NCBI GenBank assembly: GCA_018715745.1
Contig: DVLA01000022.1
Span: forward strand, 1 to 42,621
Source: Candidatus Coprenecus stercoripullorum
Lineage (GTDB): Bacteria; Bacteroidota; Bacteroidia; Bacteroidales; UBA932
Direction: 5' to 3'
DNA: 42,621 nucleotides
Shown: piece by piece, positions 7,608-15,848 of the stretch
Layout of the letters: each line of letters begins with the position of its first letter
Numbering within the stretch: position 1 is the first letter of the stretch
The notes under the pieces: model-generated
Databases searched by the model: none
What the model was told of the DNA's origin: nothing
The model's input: only the letters and a program-made list of their open reading frames with translations
Program-made: the position numbers and the translations under genes

Positions 7608-8603
7608 TTAATCTACAAGTGAAAATCTCTTGAAGACAGTCACTTTTGCATCCTTGTCAACTGCGGCTATAGCCGACTTGACTGACGTCTTGCCGTCACC
7701 CATCTGGTATTCCTGCTCTTCAAGTGTACTTTCCTTGAAGAACTTGTTCAGACGGCCGTTCGCGATATTGTTGACCATCTGTTCCTGCAGGTTTGCGGCC
7801 TTCTCAGCAGATACCGTCCTGATTATCTCGCGCGCCTTGTCGGCCTGTTCCGGTGTAAGCCAGCCTTTGGCAGTATTGGACTGGATATGGTCCTCGCTGT
7901 CCACATGGGCGGGATTTATACCGGCCTTGGAAAGGGCGGCATCCACAGCCTTCTTGACTAACTCATCCTTTGTCTTCTCGATTGCGACTTTCAGTTCATT
8001 GTCGATAACGCTCTGGGGCACCGTCTCTTTATTGACAGCAACCGGATTCATCGATACGACCTGCATTGCAACCCCTTTGGCCAAATCTGCGGGAACTTCC
8101 TTGTTGAAACCAACTATCGCCCCGAGTTTGCCGTTGATAGTATGGACATAAGAAGAAATATAAGGAGCCTCTACCTTCTCGTAACCTACAAGGGTATGTT
8201 TCTCTCCCGTTTTTCCTATCTGCTCCGTAATGGCAGCCTCTACTGTCCTGCCGTCAGGAAGGGCACATGCCTTGAGTGCTTCAATATCCGCAGGCATGTT
8301 CTTGATAGCTGCATCGGCTATTTCATTCGCAAGTTTCTGGAAATCCTCATTCTTGGATACAAAGTCCGTCTCGCATCCAAGGCAGATTATAATGGCCCTG
8401 CCACCGTCTACCTTTGCGACAACGGCACCTTCGGTCGTTTCGCGATCAGCCCTTTTGGCTGCTACAAGCTTGCCCTTTTCGCGGATTATCTCCTTGGCCT
8501 TCTCGTAATCTCCACCGGCCTCGATGAGGGCTTTCTTGCAGTCCATCATTCCGGCACCTGTCATCTTGCGCAATTTCTGGACGTCAATTGCTTTTATTTC
8601 CAT
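7608..8603 (-). CDS. tsf: Translation elongation factor Ts
   Basis: Nucleotide exchange factor that regenerates EF-Tu-GTP. The 331-residue protein opens with a UBA-like domain (DVQKLRKMTGAGMMDCKKAL) and has the conserved exchange motif region around CLGCETDFVSKNEDFQKLA. It is longer than E. coli Ts (283), the extra length lying in the second half of the core around residues 165-250. It ends in DKDAKVTVFKRFSLVD. It follows rpsB by 25 bases as last gene of rplM-rpsI-rpsB-tsf. A hairpin shared with the convergent PHP gene lies behind it. Confidence 0.97.
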   Translation of the reverse strand: MEIKAIDVQKLRKMTGAGMMDCKKALIEAGGDYEKAKEIIREKGKLVAAKRADRETTEGAVVAKVDGGRAIIICLGCETDFVSKNEDFQKLANEIADAAIKNMPADIEALKACALPDGRTVEAAITEQIGKTGEKHTLVGYEKVEAPYISSYVHTINGKLGAIVGFNKEVPADLAKGVAMQVVSMNPVAVNKETVPQSVIDNELKVAIEKTKDELVKKAVDAALSKAGINPAHVDSEDHIQSNTAKGWLTPEQADKAREIIRTVSAEKAANLQEQMVNNIANGRLNKFFKESTLEEQEYQMGDGKTSVKSAIAAVDKDAKVTVFKRFSLVD

Positions 8604-8628
8604 ATAAAAACTGTTTTAAACGTTTATA

Positions 8629-9501
8629 TTATTCTGCCGCCGGCGCATCCTCCTGTGCCTGTACGGCATCAGGTTCCGGGGCTGTCTGCACGGATTCCGC
8701 CTGTTCGGCTGCCCCTGTAGCCTGCTGTTTCCTGCGCGGGCGGAGTCTCTTTGTTCCTGCAGGGGCTTCCTCACCCTCTTCCCTGGCCTGCTGCGCCTCT
8801 TTGTCCTTTTCAAGTTTCCTTGCTTCAAGGCCTTCCTTTATCGCCCCGCAAAGCACTTCAAGAACAAGGGATATGGACTTGGCTGCATCGTCATTTGCCG
8901 GAATCACATAATCAACTGGTGTGGGATCGCAACAAGTATCAACCATCGCGATAACCGGTATATTCAGACGATTGGCCTCCTTTACGGCGTTCATTTCCTT
9001 CTGTACATCCACGACGAAAAGAGCGGCGGGCAGACGGTTGAGGTCAGCTATGGAACCGAGGTTCTTTTCAAGTTTGGCCCTCTGGCGGTCTACCTGAAGA
9101 CGCTCACGTTTGGCAAGTGTCTCATAGGTCCCGTTGTTCTTCATTTCATCTATGGTATTCATCTTCTTGACGGCCTTGCGTATCGTGGGGAAATTGGTAA
9201 GCATGCCCCCGGGCCATCTTTCAGAAACATACGGCATTCCTACGCTCTTTGCGTATTCGGCCACAATGTCCTTTGCCTGTTTCTTGGTAGCAACGAAAAG
9301 GATGCGGCGTCCGGCATGCGCAAGCTGCTTCATGACATCGGCGGCCTCATCGATTTTCACTATTGTCTTATGCAGGTCTATAATATGGATACCGTTCTTT
9401 TCCATAAAGATATAGGGAGCCATCTTAGGATTCCATTTCCTTTTGAGATGACCGAAATGTAAGCCTGCATCTAATAATTCTTGGAAATTTGTTCTTGGCA
9501 T
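8629..9501 (-). CDS. rpsB: 30S ribosomal protein uS2
   Basis: Small-subunit protein uS2. The start at 9501 gives MPRTNFQELLDAGLHFGHL, the family N-terminus; the frame stays open to 9603 but that segment belongs to the leader. Core motifs are HFGHLKRKWNPKMAPYIF, VATKKQAKDIV, and PVIAMVDTCCDPTPVDYVIPANDDA. The protein has 290 residues against 241 in E. coli. The extra C-terminal part, about 55 residues, is low-complexity, rich in Glu, Ala and Gln with one basic RLRPRRK cluster. It sits between rpsI and tsf in a conserved operon, after a 175-base leader. Confidence 0.97.
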   Translation of the reverse strand: MPRTNFQELLDAGLHFGHLKRKWNPKMAPYIFMEKNGIHIIDLHKTIVKIDEAADVMKQLAHAGRRILFVATKKQAKDIVAEYAKSVGMPYVSERWPGGMLTNFPTIRKAVKKMNTIDEMKNNGTYETLAKRERLQVDRQRAKLEKNLGSIADLNRLPAALFVVDVQKEMNAVKEANRLNIPVIAMVDTCCDPTPVDYVIPANDDAAKSISLVLEVLCGAIKEGLEARKLEKDKEAQQAREEGEEAPAGTKRLRPRRKQQATGAAEQAESVQTAPEPDAVQAQEDAPAAE

Positions 9502-9676
9502 TGTTTTCTGTTTTTGTTTCCCTTCTTCAGGGAGTTCTCTTTTTATTAATTCCGAAGTAGCGGCCCTCATGGCCGGTCTTCCAAATTTTCCGCAGCCTGA
9601 CAAACGGAAGGCAGCCTGTAAACCCAGGGTCGGACCGTTTTAAATCGCGGCTGTGCATAATCTACATACGTAAATA
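9502..9676 (-). promoter_or_regulatory. Untranslated leader between rpsI and rpsB, candidate autoregulatory RNA
   Basis: In an otherwise tightly spaced ribosomal operon (gaps of 7 and 25 bases) 175 bases separate rpsI and rpsB. It contains foldable parts: CGGCC/GGCCG at 9561-9565 and 9571-9575 with an outer GAAG/CTTC, TTCCG/CGGAA at 9588-9592 and 9605-9609, and a repeated GCAGCCTG at 9592 and 9611. No TAnnTTTG box is seen on the minus strand. Control of rpsB-tsf by S2 binding is an inference from known r-protein leaders. Confidence 0.4.
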
Positions 9677-10066
9677 CTAACGTTTGCTGAACTGGAAGCG
9701 CCTGCGTGCTCCGGGCTGTCCGGGTTTCTTGCGCTCTACCTCGCGTGCATCGCGGGTGAGGAAACCGTTGGACTTGAGTACCGGGCGGTAAGCCTCCTTA
9801 TCGACCTCGCAAAGGGCGCGGGATATACCGAGACGGAGAGCCTCGGCCTGTCCCTTGATTCCGCCGCCGTCAAGGTTGACCTTGATGTCGAAGTCGGCAA
9901 GAGTGCCGGTAACATTCAAAGGCTGCCTTACTATATAACGAAGCGTTTCTTCCTTGAAGTAGTCCTCCAAAGTACGTCCGTTAATGGTAATGTTGCCTTT
10001 GCCGGATCTGAGATAAACGCGAGCCACAGCTGATTTACGTCTTCCAAGTGCGTTGATTACATCCAT
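9677..10066 (-). CDS. rpsI: 30S ribosomal protein uS9
   Basis: Small-subunit protein uS9, 129 residues, the usual length. It begins [20 protein letters not shown] and ends [14 protein letters not shown], the arginine-rich tail that reaches the P-site tRNA. Intermediate motifs are [16 protein letters not shown] and [19 protein letters not shown]. It follows rplM by 7 bases, the universal rplM-rpsI pairing, and shares the promoter before rplM. The rpsB leader follows. Confidence 0.98.
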   Translation of the reverse strand: MDVINALGRRKSAVARVYLRSGKGNITINGRTLEDYFKEETLRYIVRQPLNVTGTLADFDIKVNLDGGGIKGQAEALRLGISRALCEVDKEAYRPVLKSNGFLTRDAREVERKKPGQPGARRRFQFSKR

Positions 10067-10073
10067 GCTCTGT

Positions 10074-10529
10074 TTACTTTAATTCGTTTAAATTAATTGT
10101 TTTTGGAGATTGTGCCTGATGCTTGTGGTCTGCTCCCGCATATACGTAGAGATTACCGTAGATTTTGGCACCGAGGCGGTTCTTGGGAAGCATCCTTCTC
10201 ACAGCCTCCCTGACAACGGCTTCCGGTTTGCGTACGAGGAGTTCCTTGGGAGTGGCGAAACGCTGGCCTCCAGGATAGCCGGTATGGCGTACATACACCT
10301 TGTCCGTAAGCTTCTTTCCGGTGAAACGGACTTTTTCTGCATTGATAACAATGACATTATCTCCACAGTCCATGTTCGGAGTGAAAGAAGCCTTGTGCTT
10401 GCCGCGCAGCATCACTGCTACTCTGGAAGCCAGACGACCGACAATCTGATTGGTCGCATCAACCACTACCCACTCTTTCTCAATCATACTCGGGGTAGCC
10501 GACACTGTTTTGTAGCTCTGTGTGTCCAC
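10074..10529 (-). CDS. rplM: 50S ribosomal protein uL13
   Basis: Large-subunit assembly protein uL13, 151 residues. Family motifs are [46 protein letters not shown] and [20 protein letters not shown]. The first 17 residues before EKEW are a short extension seen in this phylum. It is the first gene of the minus-strand operon rplM-rpsI-rpsB-tsf. A TATCTTTG box lies 62 bases upstream, leaving a leader long enough for regulation. It is divergent from the small membrane protein at 10665. Confidence 0.98.
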   Translation of the reverse strand: MDTQSYKTVSATPSMIEKEWVVVDATNQIVGRLASRVAVMLRGKHKASFTPNMDCGDNVIVINAEKVRFTGKKLTDKVYVRHTGYPGGQRFATPKELLVRKPEAVVREAVRRMLPKNRLGAKIYGNLYVYAGADHKHQAQSPKTINLNELK

Positions 10530-10591
10530 TGTGTTGATTTTTAAGTTAATACATTTAAAATTGTTGCGATTTCCCTACACTTTAGGGGGTG

Positions 10592-10638
10592 CAAAGATAT
10601 ATAATTTATTTATATTTAAAAAATTATTGCTATATTTG
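10592..10638. promoter_or_regulatory. Divergent promoters of rplM and the small membrane protein
   Basis: TATCTTTG on the minus strand at 10592-10599 drives the ribosomal operon. TATATTTG on the plus strand at 10631-10638 lies 26 bases before the ATG at 10665. Both match TAnnTTTG exactly, and the 31 bases between them are almost pure A/T. Confidence 0.6.
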
Positions 10639-10664
10639 CTCTGCTAACCTAAATACCGAATGCC

Positions 10665-10889
10665 ATGCGTAGGATTGAAGTACAACTGTTCCGGAGGATA
10701 GTCTCCGTCTCTGTATTCGTAATTATCGAAGCCCTGCTCATCTGGCTCATGCTGTACATCTTCAGCACCTGGCTGCCTATCGGCAAGATGTTTATAAAAA
10801 TAATGCTGAGCTGCATTGTCGCTACGCCTGTCAGCCTCGTTGTCTACAAGGCCATGCATGAAGCCTGGACCGGAGAAAGGATTGAATAG
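10665..10889 (+). CDS. Small two-helix membrane protein, unknown function
   Basis: A 74-residue protein with two predicted membrane helices (about 11-33 and 40-62), a basic N-terminus (MRRIEVQLFRR) and a short charged tail EAWTGERIE. Its own TATATTTG promoter and coding-like composition support it as real. It is not fused to neighbours and ends only 2 bases before the stop of the convergent dihydrouridine synthase gene. I do not recognise the family; the positive-inside rule places both ends in the cytoplasm. Confidence 0.7.
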   Translation: MRRIEVQLFRRIVSVSVFVIIEALLIWLMLYIFSTWLPIGKMFIKIMLSCIVATPVSLVVYKAMHEAWTGERIE

Positions 10890-10891
10890 CC

Positions 10892-11866
10892 TTATCCCCA
10901 GGTATCACCGATATAATCGAGTATCTCCAGCACTTTTACCGGATCGTTCTCGGTCACGAGTCTCATGCGTGTCTCCCTGAAGTTGTCCAGGTTTTTGAAA
11001 TAGCACGACAGATGCCTGCGCATTTCCAGGAGGCCCCGTCTTTCCCCCTTGAATTCCAGTGATTTGGCAAAGTGCATTTTTGCAAGGACCACCTTTTCAC
11101 GCACCGGCATGTCAGGAAGGCGCTCCCCGGTATCAAGGTAATGGCGTATTTCCCTGAATATCCACGGATGGCCGAATGTCGCCCTTCCGATCATAACCCC
11201 GTCCACCCCGTATCTCCCAAAAGCCGCAGCAGCATCCTCCGGTGTCTTTATATCCCCGTTGCCTATTATCGGTATCCTCATGCGCGGATTGCGCTTGATC
11301 TCTCCTATCAGAGTCCAGTCCGCCTGCCCCTTATACATCTGGCAACGGGTACGGCCATGCACAGTAAGGGCCTTTATGCCGACATCCTGCAGCCTTTCCG
11401 CCAACTCCACTATTATTTTCGAGTCATCATCCCAACCTAAGCGGGTCTTTACCGTAACCGGAAGCCTTACCGCATCCACTACCTTTCTGGTTATCTCCAC
11501 CATCCTGTCCGGTTCCCGCATCATACCTGAACCGGCGCCGCGACGGGCAATCTTGTTGACAGGACAGCCGAAGTTGATATCAATCACGTCTGGCCGCGCC
11601 TGCTCAACCCTCAGGGCCGACTCCACCATCGCCTCCGGTATGTGGCCGTATATCTGCATCCCGATCGGCCTCTCATAATCGAATATGCGCAATTTTCCCA
11701 AAGTACCCGGGGCATCCCTTACAAGCCCGTCGGAAGATATGAATTCCGTGTACATCATATCGGCTCCGTACATTTTACACACATACCTGAAAGACAGGTC
11801 TGTAACATCTTCCATGGGAGCAAGGAACAGAGGTTTGTCCCCGAGTTCTATATTACCGATTCTCAT
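10892..11866 (-). CDS. dusB: tRNA-dihydrouridine synthase (DusB-like)
   Basis: FMN-dependent enzyme reducing uridine to dihydrouridine in tRNA. The start at 11866 gives MRIGNIELGDKPLFLAPME; the open frame to 12136 runs antisense over pfkA and is not used. The TIM barrel shows APMEDVTDLSFR for FMN, the catalytic cysteine in INFGCPVNKIARRGAGS, TVKTRLGWDD, TVHGRTR and PIIGNGDIKTPEDA. A helical C-terminal domain is present. 324 residues fits the DusB subgroup. It diverges from pfkA across 76 bases; no clear promoter of its own is visible. Confidence 0.94.
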   Translation of the reverse strand: MRIGNIELGDKPLFLAPMEDVTDLSFRYVCKMYGADMMYTEFISSDGLVRDAPGTLGKLRIFDYERPIGMQIYGHIPEAMVESALRVEQARPDVIDINFGCPVNKIARRGAGSGMMREPDRMVEITRKVVDAVRLPVTVKTRLGWDDDSKIIVELAERLQDVGIKALTVHGRTRCQMYKGQADWTLIGEIKRNPRMRIPIIGNGDIKTPEDAAAAFGRYGVDGVMIGRATFGHPWIFREIRHYLDTGERLPDMPVREKVVLAKMHFAKSLEFKGERRGLLEMRRHLSCYFKNLDNFRETRMRLVTENDPVKVLEILDYIGDTWG

Positions 11867-11910
11867 ATTCGTACTGCGGATATCAGACTGCAAATTTGTC
11901 AAAAAAAACA

Positions 11911-11918
11911 TAACTTTG
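11911..11918 (+). promoter_or_regulatory. -7 promoter box of pfkA
   Basis: TAACTTTG matches TAnnTTTG and ends 24 bases before the pfkA ATG at 11943. A -33 box at the expected distance is not evident. Confidence 0.6.
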
Positions 11919-11942
11919 CACTTCTTTTTTAAACCGAGACTT

Positions 11943-12932
11943 ATGGCATCAAGGAACAATATCAACCGAATCGGAGTATTGACTTCGGGCGGAGACGCCC
12001 CTGGAATGAACGCGGCCATCAGGGCAGTTGTAAGGACGACCATCTTCAACAAGAAAGAAGCGGTAGGAATCCTCAGGGGATACGAGGGTGTCGTTGAAAA
12101 GGAATTCATTCCCATGCAGTCACACTCCGTTTCCAAGATAATATCTCAGGGAGGCACCATCCTCAAGTCCTCCCGCTACCCGGAATTCAAGGACAAGCTG
12201 GTCCGCGCCAGGGCATATAAGAATCTGAAGGAAGCCGGAATAGATGCACTGGTCGTAATCGGCGGAGACGGGTCTTTCAGAGGCGCCGACCTGCTGTACA
12301 AGGAGTACGGCTACCCGATAGTAGGCGTACCCGGCACTATTGACAATGACATCTACGGTACGGATTTCACTATCGGGTTCGACACTGCCATAAATACGGC
12401 CGTCTCAGCAATAGACAAACTCAGGGATACGGCAGACAGTCACAATCTCGCCTTTTTCGTAGAAGTCATGGGCAGGGACGCCGGATTCATCGCCCTCAAT
12501 ACGGCAATTGCAACAGGTGCTGAAGCGACCCTGATTCCCGAAATACCGACAACCATAGACAGCCTGTGCGAATATCTCCAGTTCGAAAGGCGCAAAAACA
12601 AGACTTCTGGCATTATCATAGTAGCCGAAGGCGGAGATCTCGGCAGCGCAATGGAAATAGCCGCCAAGGTCAAGGAAAGGATACCCGATTATGAAACAAG
12701 GGTCACCACCCTCGGCCACATACAAAGGGGCGGCTCACCCTCCTGCAACGACAGGGTACTGGCCAGCGTTCTCGGCTGCGAGGCCGTAAAGGCCCTCCTG
12801 AACGGACAAAGCGGGGTAATGGTCGGACAGATGCAGAACGAAACGGTATTTACCCCTTTTGCCGAGGCATGCAGCCGACACAATGAGATAAATACCAAAT
12901 GGTATGACATCTCCCGCATCCTTTCCATATAA
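11943..12932 (+). CDS. pfkA: ATP-dependent 6-phosphofructokinase
   Basis: Commits fructose-6-phosphate to glycolysis by phosphorylation at C1. The 329-residue protein shows RIGVLTSGGDAPGMNAAIR (ATP loop), VIGGDGSFRGA, the catalytic PGTIDNDIYGTDFTIGFDTA with its aspartates, MGRDAGFIA, and LGHIQRGGSPSCNDRVLA. The glycine in GGDGS marks an ATP-dependent, not pyrophosphate-dependent, enzyme. I chose the ATG at 11943 (MASRNNINRIGV); the longer frame from 11685 is antisense dusB sequence. It has its own TAACTTTG promoter and converges on the BACON-like lipoprotein with 24 bases between stops. Confidence 0.97.
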   Translation: MASRNNINRIGVLTSGGDAPGMNAAIRAVVRTTIFNKKEAVGILRGYEGVVEKEFIPMQSHSVSKIISQGGTILKSSRYPEFKDKLVRARAYKNLKEAGIDALVVIGGDGSFRGADLLYKEYGYPIVGVPGTIDNDIYGTDFTIGFDTAINTAVSAIDKLRDTADSHNLAFFVEVMGRDAGFIALNTAIATGAEATLIPEIPTTIDSLCEYLQFERRKNKTSGIIIVAEGGDLGSAMEIAAKVKERIPDYETRVTTLGHIQRGGSPSCNDRVLASVLGCEAVKALLNGQSGVMVGQMQNETVFTPFAEACSRHNEINTKWYDISRILSI

Positions 12933-12956
12933 GCACCTGCACAATACCGTATACCG

Positions 12957-13382
12957 CTATTCCGATTCCTGCCTGACGGTAAAACTGTCCTCGTTGGTGA
13001 AATACCTGAGATGGACCGTAAACCCCCTTTCTTCACCCGTCGCATTGGGTTCGGCCTCTATGGTGAACAGCACCCTGTTCCCGCCGGCATCCAGACCGCT
13101 GCGCATCGTATACCATTCGCCGGTGACATCGTAGTCGCACATGTCGTTGGATATGGTATCCCCGGTATATACGGTTTCCACAGGTTCCGGGACAATCCAC
13201 ATCCAGTGGAACATCCTGCATCCGTTTACGGCAACGCCTCCGGACGGCGGTATCTCCACTTCTCGGCTCTCTATCCCTATATCCTCCGAAAACGGTTTCT
13301 CGCGGCATGATGTAACTGCGGCAAGCACGGCAATGAACATCGCCAGACACCCGGCCGCCCTGTAAAAATGTCTCTTTTCCAT
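12957..13382 (-). CDS. Small BACON-like lipoprotein
   Basis: A 141-residue lipoprotein. The ATG at 13382 gives MEKRHFYRAAGCLAMFIA and a lipobox ending AVTSC. The mature part looks like a single beta-sandwich: EVEIPPSGGVAVN, then GEERGFTVHLRY and a final SFTVRQES. The closing F-T-V-x-Q-x-S and the EERGFTV strand resemble BACON domains of Bacteroidetes surface proteins, sometimes linked to carbohydrate or mucin binding; that is an inference. It is the last gene of the pepP run, with a similar protein directly upstream, and likely sits on the outer membrane. Confidence 0.7.
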   Translation of the reverse strand: MEKRHFYRAAGCLAMFIAVLAAVTSCREKPFSEDIGIESREVEIPPSGGVAVNGCRMFHWMWIVPEPVETVYTGDTISNDMCDYDVTGEWYTMRSGLDAGGNRVLFTIEAEPNATGEERGFTVHLRYFTNEDSFTVRQESE

Positions 13383-13399
13383 AATCGTGATTTTATATA

Positions 13400-13834
13400 T
13401 CAATAACTCGACTGGGATACGGTGAAACTGTTGAAGAAGTCTGAGCCAGTAGATACTGTGAAACCCCGTTCTTCCCCGCTATGGTTAGGGCTGAGGTATA
13501 TATGGTAGAACTGCCAGCCGTCGACACCCATCGTTGTTCTCACAATAAACCACGAGCTTTTAAATGACCAGGTGGAATAGTCACTCGGACCGCGGTAAGC
13601 TCTCACATAGGTTTCGGGATATACATCTTCAACATCAACACCACCGAAATCTCCTGTATATGCTGCGTTTACAATCACACAACTGTCCGGCCCTGCGCTG
13701 TAATGCGACCACTGGAACTGAGGTTTCCTGCTGACGCAGCACGATGCAAGGAATGTCCCCGCAAGGCATGCGGCTGCAAGCAGGAATTTCCTTCTTCCGC
13801 CTTGAAGGCGTCCCGTAACTTCCAAATCCCGCAC
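13400..13834 (-). CDS. Second BACON-like lipoprotein, no ATG start
   Basis: A relative of the downstream lipoprotein, sharing GEERGFTV and the end SFTVSQSS. The signal peptide is GRRKFLLAAACLAGTFLASC with a lipobox, and the mature part begins CVSRKPQFQWSHY. The open frame runs to 13864, but no ATG occurs in it. Possible starts are TTG at 13864, GTG at 13834 and TTG at 13825; I use the GTG. The missing ATG may mean a rare start codon or a damaged 5' end, so low expression is possible. It follows DUF456 closely in the pepP run. Confidence 0.6.
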   Translation of the reverse strand: MRDLEVTGRLQGGRRKFLLAAACLAGTFLASCCVSRKPQFQWSHYSAGPDSCVIVNAAYTGDFGGVDVEDVYPETYVRAYRGPSDYSTWSFKSSWFIVRTTMGVDGWQFYHIYLSPNHSGEERGFTVSTGSDFFNSFTVSQSSY

Positions 13835-13879
13835 TACCTTGATGGAACAGGATACGTGTGGCAAGCCAAAGTGGCCGCA

Positions 13880-14374
13880 CTATGGTATGAGTCCGATGAC
13901 GATATAATACATCATGACGCCTGAAGCAATCATTTTCAGGCCTGTGCCGGCTATAAAACCGAGGAATGAGCCTACAGCCGCCCTGAACGACTGCCTGAAT
14001 TCCTTCCTTTCGAAAAACATTTCGCACAACAATGCCCCGACAAAAGCCCCTACAATCATGCCCCACGGCGGGAAAAATACGATACCGAGAAGCATTCCGG
14101 CCGTGGCCCCGCGGGAAGCGGACCCGGAACCGCCAGTTATTCTGGTAAAATACCCGGGCACAATGTAATCCAGCACGGTCACAGCAACCGTTACGCCTGT
14201 CATGACAAGAAGAAGCTTTACGGATATGTCATCCCTTGCACATGGGCTTCCCCAGAGATACAGCAGGAACATGCCGGCAAGGCTGCACGGAGGCCCGGGG
14301 AGAACGGGCAGGATGCAGCCGAGAAAACCCACTACTCCAAGCAGCACGGCGACTGCGTCTATGAAATATTCCAT
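13880..14374 (-). CDS. DUF456 family membrane protein
   Basis: A 164-residue integral membrane protein of the DUF456 family. It starts MEYFIDAVAVLLGVVGFLG at 14374; the frame upstream to 14452 overlaps the pepP gene and is not used. About five hydrophobic segments are visible. Conserved parts are the GCILPVLPGPPCSLAGMF motif and a glycine-rich membrane block (GATAGMLLGIVFFPPWGMIVG). The second half includes FVGALLCEMF and FLGFIAGTGLKM. The function of DUF456 is unknown. It begins 8 bases after pepP and is likely cotranscribed. Confidence 0.85.
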   Translation of the reverse strand: MEYFIDAVAVLLGVVGFLGCILPVLPGPPCSLAGMFLLYLWGSPCARDDISVKLLLVMTGVTVAVTVLDYIVPGYFTRITGGSGSASRGATAGMLLGIVFFPPWGMIVGAFVGALLCEMFFERKEFRQSFRAAVGSFLGFIAGTGLKMIASGVMMYYIVIGLIP

Positions 14375-14382
14375 CGGAGCGG

Positions 14383-15777
14383 CTATGATTCCATCTCCCT
14401 TTCCACGTCTTCTGTCGTAATCGGAAGGCGTTTTGAGCCGAGAAGGCGGCATCCGTTCTCGGTAATGAGGATATCGTCTTCAAGCCGGATTCCGCCGAAA
14501 CCGTAATAATGCTTCTCGAGAAGGGGGAAGTTGACAAACGCGGTATTTATACCCTCGGATTTCCACTTCTGAATAAGTGCGGGAATGAAATATATGCCCG
14601 GTTCATCGGTAACGACATTGCCGGCCTCAAGCTTCTTTCCCATTCTGAGGGAGGAAAGGCCGAACTGTGTCGAACGTCTGTATGTATCATCATATCCTAC
14701 ATAATCTTCACCGAGATCTTCCATGTCATGCACGTCCATACCCATATTGTGCCCAAGCCCATGGGGCATGAAGAGGGAATGCGCCCCGGCAGCCACTATC
14801 TCGTCCGGGTCACCCTTCAGTATGCCGAGATTCACCAGCCCCTGGGCCATAAGCCTCGATACTGTCTGATGCACTTCGGTGTATGAAATTCCGGGACGGG
14901 ATATGGACAAAGCCAGATTGTTCGCGGCGGAAACTATGTCGTAAATCTCTTTCTGCTTCGTTGTAAACTTGCCGGAAGAGGGTATCGTACGGGTGAAATC
15001 AGACGTGTAGTTGGTATTGCTTTCAGCACCGGCATCTATGACAATGAGGCGTCCGTCAGTGAGAATGCCGTCGTGTGAATGGTTGTGGAGCGTCTCCCCA
15101 TGCTGGGAAAGTATTATGGGGAAAGAGGGCATCAGCCCTTCCGATATGGAAATGCCTTCCATAACACCTACCAGCTGCTGCTCCACCATGCCCAGCCTGG
15201 CCATTTTCATGGCTGTATAGTGCATGGCATAGCCGATGTCGCACGCCTTGTCTATCTCGTCTATTTCCCGTTGTTCCTTGACAAGACGCATAGAGACTAC
15301 CGCCTTTATGAACTCGACCGAAGCCGATTCCTTCATCTTTCCGAAATCCGTCCCGAGCATCTGGTTGAGCAGAATCATATTGCGGTAGCGGTAAGGGGGA
15401 AGGAAATGGATTTTGCGTCCGGCCGCCTTCGCCGCGCACACCTTGTCGCGAAGGGCGGAAAAGGGCAAGGCTTTCGATACGCCGACAGAGGAGGCCTTAT
15501 CCGCCATGGAAGGCTGGGGCCCCATCCATATTATGTCATCTATGTCCACATCGTTCCCGAAAATGATTTCTTCCGATGTATCGACGTCGATTATTGCGGC
15601 AAGACCGGGTTCCGTAAGTCCGAAAAAATAATTGAAAGTGCTGTCCTGCCTGTAACGGTAGGCATTGCCCGGATAATTCACCGCGGCCTCGTCGGCACCG
15701 AGAAAAAGGAGTATTCCCGAATCTATTTTTGACATTAGGCGCCTGCGCCTGTCTGTATATACATCATGTGCGAACAT
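14383..15777 (-). CDS. pepP: Xaa-Pro aminopeptidase (aminopeptidase P, M24B)
   Basis: A dinuclear-metal peptidase removing N-terminal residues before proline. The 464-residue protein has an N-terminal regulatory domain (about 1-165) and a pita-bread M24 domain. Metal ligands are visible in VIDAGAESNTNYTSDFTRT (two aspartates), MPHGLGHNMGMDVHD (histidine), TDEPGIYF and GGIRLEDDILIT (glutamates). No signal peptide, so it is cytoplasmic. A TATCTTTG box lies 22 bases upstream of the ATG. It heads a minus-strand run with DUF456 and two BACON-like lipoproteins. Confidence 0.96.
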   Translation of the reverse strand: MFAHDVYTDRRRRLMSKIDSGILLFLGADEAAVNYPGNAYRYRQDSTFNYFFGLTEPGLAAIIDVDTSEEIIFGNDVDIDDIIWMGPQPSMADKASSVGVSKALPFSALRDKVCAAKAAGRKIHFLPPYRYRNMILLNQMLGTDFGKMKESASVEFIKAVVSMRLVKEQREIDEIDKACDIGYAMHYTAMKMARLGMVEQQLVGVMEGISISEGLMPSFPIILSQHGETLHNHSHDGILTDGRLIVIDAGAESNTNYTSDFTRTIPSSGKFTTKQKEIYDIVSAANNLALSISRPGISYTEVHQTVSRLMAQGLVNLGILKGDPDEIVAAGAHSLFMPHGLGHNMGMDVHDMEDLGEDYVGYDDTYRRSTQFGLSSLRMGKKLEAGNVVTDEPGIYFIPALIQKWKSEGINTAFVNFPLLEKHYYGFGGIRLEDDILITENGCRLLGSKRLPITTEDVEREMES

Positions 15778-15799
15778 AACAAATATGCTTTAAACGCCC

Positions 15800-15828
15800 C
15801 AAAGATAGGCAAATTTTTATTAGTTTTG
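15800..15828. promoter_or_regulatory. Divergent promoters of pepP and the SIMPL operon
   Basis: TATCTTTG on the minus strand (15800-15807) ends 22 bases before the pepP ATG. TAGTTTTG on the plus strand (15821-15828) ends 20 bases before the SIMPL ATG at 15849. Their -33 regions must overlap, so use of one may limit the other. Confidence 0.6.
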
Positions 15829-15848
15829 CCAATTAAAAACAGTTTGAA

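Noticed and set aside
11685-11942. Long upstream extension of the pfkA frame
   Set aside because: It covers the 5' end of dusB on the other strand and the promoter of pfkA. PfkA proteins start at MASRNNINRIGV.
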